Assembly (NCBI RefSeq): GCF_002282895.1
Contig: NZ_NRRB01000004.1
Location: forward strand, 1 to 64,000
Direction: 5' to 3'
DNA from: Paraferrimonas haliotis
GTDB taxonomy: Bacteria > Pseudomonadota > Gammaproteobacteria > Enterobacterales > Shewanellaceae
Length of the DNA: 64,000 bases
Shown: one piece after another, positions 1 to 8,197 of the stretch
Position numbering within the stretch: position 1 is the stretch's first letter
Layout of the letters: each line of letters opens with the position of its first letter
The notes under the pieces: generated by a model
What the model was told of the DNA's origin: nothing
Seen by the model: only the letters and a program-made list of their open reading frames with translations
Database searches by the model: none
Translations under genes and position numbers: made by a program

Positions 1-32
1 TTCCCCATGTGAGAGTAGGTCACCGCCAGGCT
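1..32 (+). rRNA. rrf: 5S ribosomal RNA, 3' end (partial)
   Basis: The first about 32 bases match the conserved 3' end of gammaproteobacterial 5S rRNA: the CCCCATGTGAGAGTAGG strand of the helix IV/V region followed by CACCGCCAGGC, the closing strand of helix I. The 5' part lies outside the window. An intrinsic terminator follows at once, as expected at the end of an rrn operon on the plus strand. The family call is secure; the exact 3' end is uncertain by a few bases. Confidence 0.9.
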
Positions 33-47
33 TTAAATATAAAAATG

Positions 48-73
48 CCCCCGTCTTTGACGGGGGTTTTTTT
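48..73 (+). terminator. Intrinsic terminator of the rRNA operon
   Basis: CCCCCGTC and GACGGGGG form an 8-bp GC-rich stem with a TTT loop, followed by a run of seven to eight T. It begins 16 bases after the 5S 3' end. It is typical of rrn terminators. Confidence 0.9.
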
Positions 74-95
74 ATGCTTCAAATTTGATGATGTG

Positions 96-250
96 CTCTC
101 ACATGGGAAAATAAATAGTGCGCCGTAGGCGCCACATATCATGTGATAGTAGGGTGGAGCCGCTCGGAGATTGCGGCTGAGCAATCTCAGGTCGGAACGG
201 ACAACATCTATGATGTTGTCCTGGACACCGCCAGGCTTTAAATATAAAAA
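96..250 (+). repeat. Rearranged second copy of the 5S tail, split by a hairpin-rich insert
   Basis: Three pieces of the 5S end recur after the first terminator. Bases 96-107 are an exact inverted copy of bases 4-15. Bases 140-153 repeat bases 6-19 with one mismatch. Bases 226-250 are an exact 25-base direct copy of bases 21-45, running past the mature 5S end into its flank. Between the last two lie 72 bases (154-225) that hold two hairpins: 167-188 (8-bp stem) and 199-221 (10-bp perfect stem with a TAT loop). A smaller hairpin sits at 120-132. I read this as the remnant of a duplicated 5S 3' region that was broken by an insertion. Whether any of it is transcribed as stable RNA cannot be told from sequence. 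Confidence 0.7.
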
Positions 251-280
251 AGCCCCTGTCTAACGACAGGGGCTTTTTTC
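251..280 (+). terminator. Second intrinsic terminator after the 5S remnant
   Basis: AGCCCCTGTC and GACAGGGGCT form a 10-bp stem with a short loop, followed by TTTTTT. It follows the duplicated 25-base 5S flank just as the first terminator follows the true 5S end. Its stem sequence differs from that of the first terminator. Confidence 0.9.
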
Positions 281-667
281 GTATTGGACACCTCACGGTG
301 TCCTACACACTAGGTTCAACCGCCTGCGACGCTTTGCGTCGTTCTTCCTCACCCCCATACTTTGTGCAACTGCCCGCTATTTGCTCTTGATAAGCTATGC
401 AACGCTGTAATAACCAGCATCGAGTCTTTCTTTTTTGCTACCAAAGCTATACTTATTAATAGAGCTGGCTTCTAGTACAAGTGTTCAAGAATTCAGATGG
501 TAAACAAGCCTATTGTTTGGAGTAAAAACTCCAAAAATTGTTGGGTTTGAGCGCAAGAGCACATTTCGTGCGGTTATTTTACTTACTTTGTTCATCGAAC
601 TTCTGTACACTGCGCCTCAATAAAAGCTTACATGTGTACGCTAAAAAATATTAGCTTGGAGTTGGTT
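281..667 (+). other. Gene-free leader region with hairpins
   Basis: No gene is seen in about 390 bases. Three hairpins can be drawn: 286-303 (GGACACC/GGTGTCC), 327-341 (CGACGC/GCGTCG) and 516-535 (TTTGGAGT, AAAA loop, ACTCCAAA). A possible -10 element TACACT lies at 606-611 without a good -35. The region presumably holds the promoter and 5' UTR of the acyl-CoA synthetase gene that follows. Confidence 0.4.
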
Positions 668-2509
668 GTGGAAAATAGCTTATCAGATTTACATTTAGTT
701 AAATTAATTCAAAGCCGAATTACAGATTGCGCTGAGAAGCCAGCATTATCTTATAAAGAAAAGGGTAACTGGCAGACCATGTTATGGTCTGAGTTAGGCG
801 TACAGGCGTCATCTCTAGCGAAGGCATTGATTAAATTCGATGTGAATGTACAAGATAAAGTGGCCATATTTTCGCAAAACTCGGAAAAGTGGGTACTTGC
901 CGATCTGGCCGCTACCCAAGTACGTGCGGTTGTTGTTCCTATCTACCCGACTAATACCGACGAGCAAGCGGCATATATCGTTAATGACTCACAAGCGAAA
1001 GTGATTTTTGTTGGTGATCAAGAACAATACGACAAGTTAATCAAGGTTGTAGACAACTGCGCAAGCTTGACTCAAATCGTATTGATGAATCCGTCCATAA
1101 CAACTCATGATCTTAGTATCTCTCAGTGCTATTTCGATGAAGCGGTTAAGCTAGAATCATCGGCGTTTAACGAACAGTTAGAAGAAAGAATCGAGCACGC
1201 CAATTTAGATGATCTATTAACGCTAATATACACTTCAGGAACCACTGGTGAACCTAAAGGGGTTATGCTGGATTACCGTAACTTCGCTAGTACCACCAGT
1301 CAGCACGCTCAAGTTCTGGATTATGGGAAGACCGATCGCAGTTTAGCCTTTTTACCTTTGTCCCACGTATTTGAACGCGGTTGGACACTCTACTCACTTG
1401 GACAGGGAGCGGAAGTTGGGCTACTTGATGATCCGAGCCAAGTTCAAAGCGCAATGGCTGAATTTAAACCTACTGTAATGTGCGCGGTACCGCGTTTTTA
1501 CGAGAAGGTATACAGTGCGGTAGCTGATAAAGTGAGCAATGCGCCTGCCAATAAACAACGTTTGTTTGCCTGGGCATTGGCTCAAGGAAATAAGCGTTTT
1601 GTTGCCGAAAATGGTGGTAAGCCTTTGTCGTTATTAAGCAAGCTACAATTGGCACTTGCTGATAAATTAGTATTGAGCAAATTACGACAAGTTTTGGGCG
1701 GCAACATGCGTTTTATGCCTTGTGGTGGTGCCAAACTTGATGATGTTGTTCATGAATTTTTCCAATCCATTGGCATCACTCTAATGTGCGGCTATGGACT
1801 AACGGAAACAACAGCCACCGTTACTTGTGGTATTCCAGGAGCTATCAGCATTAAAGGCAATGGCGGCGTCCTACCGCAAACGCAGGTAAAAATAGGCAAC
1901 AATGACGAGATTTTGGTGAAAGGCGATACCGTTATGAAAGGGTATTATAATCGACCACAAGACACCGCTGACGTTTTCGAAGACGGCTGGTTTAAAACCG
2001 GTGATGCCGGTTACCTAGATGAAAAAGGTCAACTGCATATCACCGACAGACTGAAGGAGTTGATGAAAACCTCTAACGGCAAGTACATTGCGCCTCAACG
2101 AGTTGAAGGAATGGTGGGTCGTGAACCTTTAATTGAACAAGTCGCCATTGTAGCAGATGCTCGTAACTACGTATCAGCGTTGATCGTACCCGCTTTCGAT
2201 TCGCTCGAAGCATGGGCGAAAGAAAAAGGTATTGAATACAAAGACAAACTGGAGTTGATCCAGCATTCAGATGTACTTGAGCACTTTGAACGTCGTCTTA
2301 AAGAAGTCCAGCAGGAATTGGCAAACTTTGAACAAGTTAAGAAATTTACGCTTCTGCCTAGAGAATTTTGCATGACACGAGGAGAGCTTACGCCAACGCT
2401 TAAGCTGCGACGTAAAGTCATTAACCAGCGCTTTGCAGAAGAAATCGATAATATGTATGCCCGTGCAAAACAATTGGTGGGTGGCAAATCATTATCCGCG
2501 AGAGCGTAA
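668..2509 (+). CDS. AMP-dependent long-chain acyl-CoA synthetase (FAA1-type)
   Basis: The product (about 613 residues) activates a fatty acid with ATP to acyl-AMP and then acyl-CoA. The ATP-binding motif YTSGTTGEPKGV lies near residue 188. GYGLTETT and the hinge/lid segment DGWFKTGDAGYLDEKGQL follow, and a GKYIAP segment near the C-terminus carries the likely catalytic Lys. Length and motif spacing fit the 600-residue long-chain (COG1022) group rather than the 560-residue FadD group; a FadD is encoded separately at 28457. I chose GTG 668 because GGAG lies 6 bases upstream and its product begins close to the family start. An in-frame ATG at 632 would add 12 residues but has no good ribosome site. 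The gene is monocistronic and ends at a hairpin shared with the convergent peptidase gene. Substrate chain length is inferred from family only. Confidence 0.88.
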   Translation: MENSLSDLHLVKLIQSRITDCAEKPALSYKEKGNWQTMLWSELGVQASSLAKALIKFDVNVQDKVAIFSQNSEKWVLADLAATQVRAVVVPIYPTNTDEQAAYIVNDSQAKVIFVGDQEQYDKLIKVVDNCASLTQIVLMNPSITTHDLSISQCYFDEAVKLESSAFNEQLEERIEHANLDDLLTLIYTSGTTGEPKGVMLDYRNFASTTSQHAQVLDYGKTDRSLAFLPLSHVFERGWTLYSLGQGAEVGLLDDPSQVQSAMAEFKPTVMCAVPRFYEKVYSAVADKVSNAPANKQRLFAWALAQGNKRFVAENGGKPLSLLSKLQLALADKLVLSKLRQVLGGNMRFMPCGGAKLDDVVHEFFQSIGITLMCGYGLTETTATVTCGIPGAISIKGNGGVLPQTQVKIGNNDEILVKGDTVMKGYYNRPQDTADVFEDGWFKTGDAGYLDEKGQLHITDRLKELMKTSNGKYIAPQRVEGMVGREPLIEQVAIVADARNYVSALIVPAFDSLEAWAKEKGIEYKDKLELIQHSDVLEHFERRLKEVQQELANFEQVKKFTLLPREFCMTRGELTPTLKLRRKVINQRFAEEIDNMYARAKQLVGGKSLSARA

Positions 2510-2549
2510 TTACAGTCCGGTAAAGACCGTCTAATTGAGTTTGAAAAAC

Positions 2550-2577
2550 AGCCAGTCGCGTATCGCGACTGGCTTTT
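2550..2577. terminator. Bidirectional terminator between convergent genes
   Basis: AGCCAGTCGCG and CGCGACTGGCT make an 11-bp perfect stem with a TAT loop. TTTT follows on the plus strand and AAAAA precedes it, so it can serve both convergent genes. Confidence 0.85.
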
Positions 2578-2581
2578 GTGC

Positions 2582-3688
2582 TTATTGAGCTGTTAGAAAC
2601 GCGCCAACGAAGCGAGTTACCTGATTGAGGTCGTCTATAGTTATGAACTCATCGGTAGTATGAACTTTGCTCATGCCCGTGGATACATTAACGGTCTTTA
2701 ACCCTTTTTCATTAAATATATTGGCGTCAGAACCGCCCCCTGTGGATTTGGTTTGAGGTTGGGTGGATACCGATTCAAACGCTTTGGCGATCGACTGAAC
2801 TAAGGGGTCGTCTTCAGCAATCTGATAGGCGTCGTATTCACGCTCTGAGTCAATCAACAGCTTAGCGCCATGTTTATAAGCAGCGTCCTCGAAACGATTA
2901 ATCATATGCTCAACTTGCGACGTTAGTTTGTCTGAATTTAATGATCGAGCTTCCGCTTTTAAGATCACTTCTGGCATGACAATATTGGTTGCGCTGCCAC
3001 CGTTTACGGTACCAATGTTGGCCGTGGTTTCAAAATCAATGCGACCTAGGTTCATGGTGTTAATGGCTGCTGCCGCAACGGTCAACGCGTTAATGCCTTC
3101 TTCTGGCGCAAGCCCAGCATGAGCCGGTTTACCTTGAATTGTTACCTGCAAAGTTTGCTGCCCCGGCGCTTGAGTAATAATGGTGCCGATTGGGCCGCCA
3201 GAATCTAAGACCAAGGCTTTGTCGGAAGATACTTGGTCTAACTTAAAGGCTCGACTGCCGTGAAGCCCACCTTCTTCAAAAACGGTAAAGGCGATTTCAA
3301 TGGTTTTATGAGGCAGTTTCTTTTCTTGGATGCTTTGAATCGCTTCGATGATTGCTGCAATGCCTGACTTATCATCGGCGCCTAAAATTGTGTCACCTTT
3401 TGAACGGACGACGCCATCTTCAACAATTGGCTCAATACCATTGCCAGGGGTTACGGTATCCATATGGCAGCTAAGCAACACACTATCGTTAAGTTGTCCT
3501 TCAAGTTTCGCGTATACATTGAAGCCATTACTTAGCTCTGAAGGGACAGGTTGTTGTTCCACTAAAAATCCGAGGGCGGTTAGGTCATCTACCAAGCGTT
3601 TGGCCATTTCTAATTCGTTGCCAGATTCACTGTCGATACGTAAATAACTTAAGAAGTTATTTAATAAACGCTCTTCATTGATGGTCAT
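2582..3688 (-). CDS. PepT-like M20 family metallopeptidase
   Basis: The 368-residue product is a dizinc exopeptidase of the M20 family, closest in look to the peptidase T-like group. Metal and catalytic motifs are present in order: SCHMDTV (His ligand plus Asp), LGADDKSG (bridging Asp), FEEGGLHGS (the EE pair with the catalytic Glu) and, near the C-terminus, STGGGSDANIF and VHTTDEF (last His ligand). The dimerisation domain lies between the last two groups. No signal peptide is seen, so it should be cytoplasmic and act on small peptides. ATG 3688 gives the start MTINEERLL, which fits the family; a GTG at 3700 would add four residues. It runs against the acyl-CoA synthetase gene and shares its terminator. 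Confidence 0.85.
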   Translation of the reverse strand: MTINEERLLNNFLSYLRIDSESGNELEMAKRLVDDLTALGFLVEQQPVPSELSNGFNVYAKLEGQLNDSVLLSCHMDTVTPGNGIEPIVEDGVVRSKGDTILGADDKSGIAAIIEAIQSIQEKKLPHKTIEIAFTVFEEGGLHGSRAFKLDQVSSDKALVLDSGGPIGTIITQAPGQQTLQVTIQGKPAHAGLAPEEGINALTVAAAAINTMNLGRIDFETTANIGTVNGGSATNIVMPEVILKAEARSLNSDKLTSQVEHMINRFEDAAYKHGAKLLIDSEREYDAYQIAEDDPLVQSIAKAFESVSTQPQTKSTGGGSDANIFNEKGLKTVNVSTGMSKVHTTDEFITIDDLNQVTRFVGAFLTAQ

Positions 3689-3875
3689 ATTTTGTCTCAC
3701 GATTGAACGATATTGGATATAAGCGCGCTATCATGCGCTTTTCCCGAACAAAAATCTTTGACTTAGATCGATTCTTAACAGGTTTCAGCTCATCGGGTGA
3801 GTTGTAGCAAAGGCAATGTGTATAATGCGCCCTTGACTCAATTAATCGTATTTTGAACCAAACGGAACACCGTTA

Positions 3876-4580
3876 ATGTTTTTACAACCGTATTTTAATG
3901 AAAGCGACCAAGGGGCAGTTATCAGTGCCGAGCAAGCCAGTCGTTTTGCTAAAGATGTTGCTCAAGATTTCAATCCCATTCACGACCCAGAATCAAAGCG
4001 CTTTTGCGTGCCAGGGGACTTGTTGTTTGCCATGACGCTAATGAAATTTGGCTTAAGCGAGCAAATGGAGATTCAGTTTCAAGGGATGGTGGGAAAGGAG
4101 ACTAACTTATTGTTTCCCGATGCCTTTGAGTCGAGCTTTGAGCTAAAGGACGATAAAGATAAGACGTATCTGTCGGCCCAACGCAGTGGTGAAACCAATA
4201 CTGATGCAGCGGTTATTGAACGTTTCATCCGCCATTATGTGTCATTTTCGGGCCATAATTTTACTGATGTTGTCTTACCGCTAATGAAACGGCACGAAGT
4301 TATGGTTAACCCTGCGAGACCTTTGGTTATCTATGACAGTATGGGCTTTGAATTCGATACCTTAAACCTAGTTGCCCCCAAATTAGAGCTAATTGATACT
4401 CAACTGGATATTAACGGTAAACGCGGCGATGCTACTCTATTGTTTGCAATAGTCGACCAAGGTAAGCCGGTTGGAAAAGGTAAAAAGACGCTAGTTTTAA
4501 GTGGTTTACGACCACTGTGCAACGATGCCATTGAACAAATGTGCCAAGAATATGCTCTTCGTCAACAGCAACTTAGCTAA
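3876..4580 (+). CDS. DUF3581 family protein with hot-dog/MaoC-like motif
   Basis: The 234-residue protein matches what I know of the uncharacterised DUF3581 family, found mainly in marine gammaproteobacteria. The N-terminal stretch around residues 24-52 (DVAQDFNPIHDP, then CVPGDLLFAM) resembles the catalytic loop of MaoC-type enoyl-CoA hydratases, whose D-x-N-P-x-H motif acts on acyl thioesters. Asp31, Asn33 and His36 would be the equivalents. There is no signal peptide or membrane segment. It is flanked by unrelated genes (peptidase upstream, nitrite reductase convergent downstream), so context gives no substrate. The family call is fairly sure; a hydratase or thioester-binding role is inference from the motif alone. 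Confidence 0.75.
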   Translation: MFLQPYFNESDQGAVISAEQASRFAKDVAQDFNPIHDPESKRFCVPGDLLFAMTLMKFGLSEQMEIQFQGMVGKETNLLFPDAFESSFELKDDKDKTYLSAQRSGETNTDAAVIERFIRHYVSFSGHNFTDVVLPLMKRHEVMVNPARPLVIYDSMGFEFDTLNLVAPKLELIDTQLDINGKRGDATLLFAIVDQGKPVGKGKKTLVLSGLRPLCNDAIEQMCQEYALRQQQLS

Positions 4581-4587
4581 TTAAAGT

Positions 4588-4617
4588 CAAGGCTTAAGCA
4601 CCAACACTTAAGCCTTG
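4588..4617. terminator. Bidirectional stem-loop between DUF3581 gene and nrfA
   Basis: CAAGGCTTAAG and CTTAAGCCTTG form an 11-bp perfect stem with an 8-base loop, lying between two convergent stop codons 47 bases apart. The T-run is weak on both strands, so efficiency is uncertain. Confidence 0.6.
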
Positions 4618-4627
4618 CTGAAGCCTG

Positions 4628-5977
4628 CTAGTGACCAGCCTGGATGTTCGCTACAGGCTGCCATTCTTTATTGATAACCTGTTCTATATAATCCCGCTTT
4701 TCCTTGGTTAAACTGTCGATATCGAGACCTATTGCTTGCTGCGCTTTGGCTTTACTTGAATAGTCTGGATAGTTAACCGTTTCAACCTTGAAGTCTTTCA
4801 GAATTTTAGCTAATAAGCTGCGTGCCACAGAAACTTGCTGAACGGCGATGTTGAGTACTTGTTTCGCTTCGTCTGGGTTGTGGGCGGCAGCACCGTGAGA
4901 CGCGGTAATGAAATCCCAACGCCACTGACTGTGACGAATCGCCATAATGGCTTCGTTCATTTGGTGCACGCTCGCTCCTGCTTTCCAAGCCGCTTGCGCT
5001 TCATAGTGTGCTTTGACTAAAGAATCTTCAAGACGCTTACGGGTTGTTTCTACCCATTGAGTGTTTTCCTCGAGCAGCTTAAGTCGGTACTCTTTATTGC
5101 TATGACATGCTTTGCAAGTGGTGTCGAAATTGGCGCTAGCGCTGCCCACTTGATGGCTGTGATGTTTGTTTCCTTGTTCATCTTTAACTATCGGCATATG
5201 GCAATCAACGCAGCCTACCTCATGTTTTGCATGGGAGCTGCGACTCCAATGTTCAAACTCTGGGTGTCGAGCTTTTAGCATGGGTACTTGGCTAATGGGG
5301 TGTATCCATTCATAGAATCGACGAGTGTCGTAATACTTCTCGATGAGGTCTGCAGTACTTCCGAAAATCCAAGGAATGTTAACTTTATTCTCGGCTTCAG
5401 GTTGAAAGTAATAGGTCACATGGCACTGCCCGCATGTTTGCGAAGACTGCATATAATGTGGTTGTTTTTCAAACGGAAGTTTTACTTTCTTCATCGCATT
5501 TTGAGCGTGAGGGCGAGGCAAAGCAAGTTCATCACTGCCGCTTTTATGGCAATCATCGCAATGCACGACTTGATTTACATAAGGCCCTATGTCGGTAAAG
5601 TTCATGGCGGCGAATCCTTCTTCGCCTTTCATGTTCATTGTCTGCCATGCTTGAGGCGTTTTACAAGTCCAGCAACTGGCAGACTTGCCCATTTTACCGT
5701 CTTTCGGAGCCACTCCAGTGCGCAAGGTTCTGGCGGCGTCGGTCACTGCAAACTGATGACCGCGGGGGCTGTTATAGTCTTTAGAAAAACCGCTGCCAGC
5801 CCATAAAATCACGGTGGCGGGGTATTTTTCCAGCATGTCTTCGTTTTCCGATTGAGTTAGCGTCTGTTGCCACTCTTTATATTCGGTTGGATACTGTTGT
5901 TGTGCCTTCTCAGTAGCAAACGCACTGCTACACAAAAGCACACTTAGAAAGGAGATGATCGAATAGGTGGATTTCAT
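4628..5977 (-). CDS. nrfA: Ammonia-forming cytochrome c nitrite reductase NrfA
   Basis: NrfA reduces nitrite to ammonia with six electrons in the periplasm. The 449-residue product has a signal peptide (about 21 residues, ending SSAFA) and five heme sites in the NrfA order: CWTCK (the lysine-ligated active-site heme unique to NrfA), CDDCH, CGQCH, CVDCH and CKACH. Full length is typical. It lies 12 bases behind nnrS and is surely co-transcribed with it. No nrfB, nrfC, nrfD or nrfH partner is nearby, so electrons probably come from a quinol dehydrogenase encoded elsewhere, such as a CymA-type protein (inference). It ends against the DUF3581 gene at a shared stem-loop. Confidence 0.96.
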   Translation of the reverse strand: MKSTYSIISFLSVLLCSSAFATEKAQQQYPTEYKEWQQTLTQSENEDMLEKYPATVILWAGSGFSKDYNSPRGHQFAVTDAARTLRTGVAPKDGKMGKSASCWTCKTPQAWQTMNMKGEEGFAAMNFTDIGPYVNQVVHCDDCHKSGSDELALPRPHAQNAMKKVKLPFEKQPHYMQSSQTCGQCHVTYYFQPEAENKVNIPWIFGSTADLIEKYYDTRRFYEWIHPISQVPMLKARHPEFEHWSRSSHAKHEVGCVDCHMPIVKDEQGNKHHSHQVGSASANFDTTCKACHSNKEYRLKLLEENTQWVETTRKRLEDSLVKAHYEAQAAWKAGASVHQMNEAIMAIRHSQWRWDFITASHGAAAHNPDEAKQVLNIAVQQVSVARSLLAKILKDFKVETVNYPDYSSKAKAQQAIGLDIDSLTKEKRDYIEQVINKEWQPVANIQAGH

Positions 5978-5989
5978 AAAATACTCACT

Positions 5990-7201
5990 TTAGCCCGGTC
6001 TTCCATCGACACGAGGCTGGGTTAACATAGGGAAATAGTGCCAAACAAACAGTAAGAAACCTAATACCCAAAAAGTCCCGGCAAGCCAATGCCACAGCTG
6101 AGTGTTTGCCGGATCTGTAATGGGTAAAATGGCTCTAAATAGTGCGGCGACGGCTAGTGCCAAAAAGGCGGGGGCCATGCTTGGACCTTGGTAAACATTA
6201 CGGCTGGTGTGCCCAAGAGATACTCGAGACATCATGGATAAGCAAAGTCCTGCGAGCGTTCCTACAGCAAATAAATGCAACAGTTGTCTTGATACCAGGG
6301 GATTATCGTAAAATATCGCCATTAGAATGAGGGTCGTGGGGATAAATAAATAGGCTAAATGCAGCGACCAAAGCATGGGCTCCCGTAAGCTTCGATGACC
6401 ATTCCATCGTGACAGCCGCAGCAGTTGCATTAAGCCAGTTACACCAAATAAATAGGGTAGAGCCGCTTCTGGCATTGGCCTAAACAGTATTTGCAGAACC
6501 AGTAGTACCATCAGGGCAATGGTGGGCTTTTCAATCCAAGGCAATGGCACGGGTTTATCGATCTTCAAGCGCATGGCCGTAAAAAAAGGGATAACACGTC
6601 CGCCCACAATGGTTATTAATAAGGCCAGCCACCACAACATGCCTTCCCACAAGCGAAACGAAGTAACAAAGTCTTTCTCAAACAAAGTTTTGTAGCTATA
6701 GGCGTTTATTAATAACGCCACCAATAGCATTAAAGAAAAGCCGATGTTGTGCCACTGCTTTACTCGATAAACCAACTTGAACATCACAACCGATAAGGTA
6801 CCAAGAAACAAGGTATCAAACAGAGCGGGGACCCAAATGGGTATAACGCTGGATAATAGTAAGCCAATACGGGCGCCCGCCCAGCAACTGAATAGCATGC
6901 ATAACTTGGTTCCTGATAAGGACTTTTGTCCGGTCCAGGTTTGTACCGCTGACAATAAGAAGCCCGCGACTATCGCCATGGCGAAACCAAAAAGAAGTTC
7001 ATGGGGATGCCACCACAGAGGCACCACATTCGCCCAAAAATCACTGGAGAAAATTGACCACGAGGGAAGATACCAAGCAATAAGCCAAATCGGAATGTAA
7101 CTTGCCGCTAGTATCGCAGCGAACAAAAAGAAAGGCCGAAAAGCTAATCGCCACAAAGGGGCAATGGATTGAGTTTGCGCTGGATCATCGATATTTAACA
7201 T
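5990..7201 (-). CDS. nnrS: NnrS family membrane protein (nitric oxide response)
   Basis: This is a roughly 403-residue, very hydrophobic protein with about twelve membrane segments and many conserved His and Trp, including WWHPHELLFGFAMA and GFLLSAVQTWTG, the NnrS signatures. NnrS proteins bind heme and copper and protect cells from nitric oxide and nitrosative stress; the biochemical action is not settled. Pairing with nrfA makes sense, because nitrite reduction can release NO. ATG 7201 is chosen; a TTG 12 bases further up is also in frame. The Shine-Dalgarno site is poor for either. The gene diverges from rlmF across 75 bases that must hold both promoters; I saw no convincing FNR or NarP box there. 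Confidence 0.9.
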   Translation of the reverse strand: MLNIDDPAQTQSIAPLWRLAFRPFFLFAAILAASYIPIWLIAWYLPSWSIFSSDFWANVVPLWWHPHELLFGFAMAIVAGFLLSAVQTWTGQKSLSGTKLCMLFSCWAGARIGLLLSSVIPIWVPALFDTLFLGTLSVVMFKLVYRVKQWHNIGFSLMLLVALLINAYSYKTLFEKDFVTSFRLWEGMLWWLALLITIVGGRVIPFFTAMRLKIDKPVPLPWIEKPTIALMVLLVLQILFRPMPEAALPYLFGVTGLMQLLRLSRWNGHRSLREPMLWSLHLAYLFIPTTLILMAIFYDNPLVSRQLLHLFAVGTLAGLCLSMMSRVSLGHTSRNVYQGPSMAPAFLALAVAALFRAILPITDPANTQLWHWLAGTFWVLGFLLFVWHYFPMLTQPRVDGRPG

Positions 7202-7276
7202 GCACGATAGCAACTTTATTTATTGTTTCTCTTTATAAACGTTATCATAGGACTTTATCTCTACTACAGCAATTCA

Positions 7277-8197
7277 ATGCATAAACGAAATTGTCACGCC
7301 AATGGTTATGATTTTTCCTTGCTTTGCAGGGCGATACCGGCGTTAACTCAGTATGTTAAGAAAGAAAAGGGGCGTCGCAGCTCTATTGATTTCGCTGATC
7401 CTGTTGCCGTACGCTTGCTAAACAGCGCTTTAATTAAGCACGGCTACGGAGTCGACTTTTGGGAATTTCCAACAGACAATCTAACACCAGGTATACCGGG
7501 GCGTGCCGACTACTTGCATGAGATGGCCGACTTAGTTGCGTCTGATAATGACGGAGCCATTATCAAAGGAGAGCAACTCGCTGTTCTGGACATAGGCACC
7601 GGCGCCAGTTTAGTTTATCCACTGCTTGGAAACGGCAGTTATGGATGGTCGTTCGTTGGCTCAGATATTGACCCGCAATCTTTGCAGTGCGCGCAACTTA
7701 TCATCACCAACAATAAGCTTTCAAAAAACATAAGCCTTATCCAACAAAGCGATGACAGTCGCATTTTTGACGGCGTTATCCAAGCGCAACATCGATTCAC
7801 CTTTACTGTGTGTAACCCACCGTTTTATCGCTCCAAAGCAGACGCTCGCAATCAACAGCAAAGAAAGTTGAGCAATCTTGGCAAACATCAGTCTCGATCG
7901 GGATTAAACTTCTCCGGTAAAAGCAATGAATTATGGTGTAAAGGCGGTGAAGCCGTGTTTTTGAGAAAAATGGCCCAAGAAAGTAGACGATATCGCCACA
8001 ATGCATTGTGGTTTTCCAGCCTAATCTCCAATAAAGAAAACCTACGACCGCTAAAACGTATCCTACAAAAAAGTGGTGCTCAAGCGATTGAAGTACTGAA
8101 AATGAGTCAGGGCAATAAGATAAGTCGAGTGATGGCTTGGAGTTTTCTAAACGCCACAGACCGCAAGCGCTGGTTGGCTGACAATATAAGCTGTTAA
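7277..8197 (+). CDS. rlmF: 23S rRNA (adenine(1618)-N6)-methyltransferase RlmF
   Basis: RlmF methylates N6 of A1618 in 23S rRNA. The 306-residue product starts MHKRNCHANGYDF, matching the family N-terminus. It carries a SAM-binding loop VLDIGTGASLVYPLL and the N6-amino methylase motif NPPFY followed by RSKADA. The mid-region GGEAVFLRKM is also typical. An in-frame upstream extension from about 7223 is open but does not resemble the family and would overlap the divergent nnrS promoter region, so ATG 7277 is preferred. The stop codon overlaps that of the convergent GNAT gene in the palindrome TTAA at 8194-8197. Confidence 0.93.
   Translation: MHKRNCHANGYDFSLLCRAIPALTQYVKKEKGRRSSIDFADPVAVRLLNSALIKHGYGVDFWEFPTDNLTPGIPGRADYLHEMADLVASDNDGAIIKGEQLAVLDIGTGASLVYPLLGNGSYGWSFVGSDIDPQSLQCAQLIITNNKLSKNISLIQQSDDSRIFDGVIQAQHRFTFTVCNPPFYRSKADARNQQQRKLSNLGKHQSRSGLNFSGKSNELWCKGGEAVFLRKMAQESRRYRHNALWFSSLISNKENLRPLKRILQKSGAQAIEVLKMSQGNKISRVMAWSFLNATDRKRWLADNISC

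Noticed and set aside
154-225. Insertion sequence in the 5S remnant
   Set aside because: The insert is only 72 bases, has no transposase fragment and no terminal inverted repeats with target duplication; it is reported as a hairpin-rich segment instead.
5288-5806. Reading frame of about 172 codons on the plus strand
   Set aside because: It is antisense to nrfA, whose five heme motifs are intact. The translated sequence shows no domain.
7202-7276. FNR or NarP operator in the nnrS/rlmF gap
   Set aside because: I looked for TTGAT-N4-ATCAA and NarP heptamers. Only the weak dyad ATAAACGTTAT is present, which is not close enough to call.
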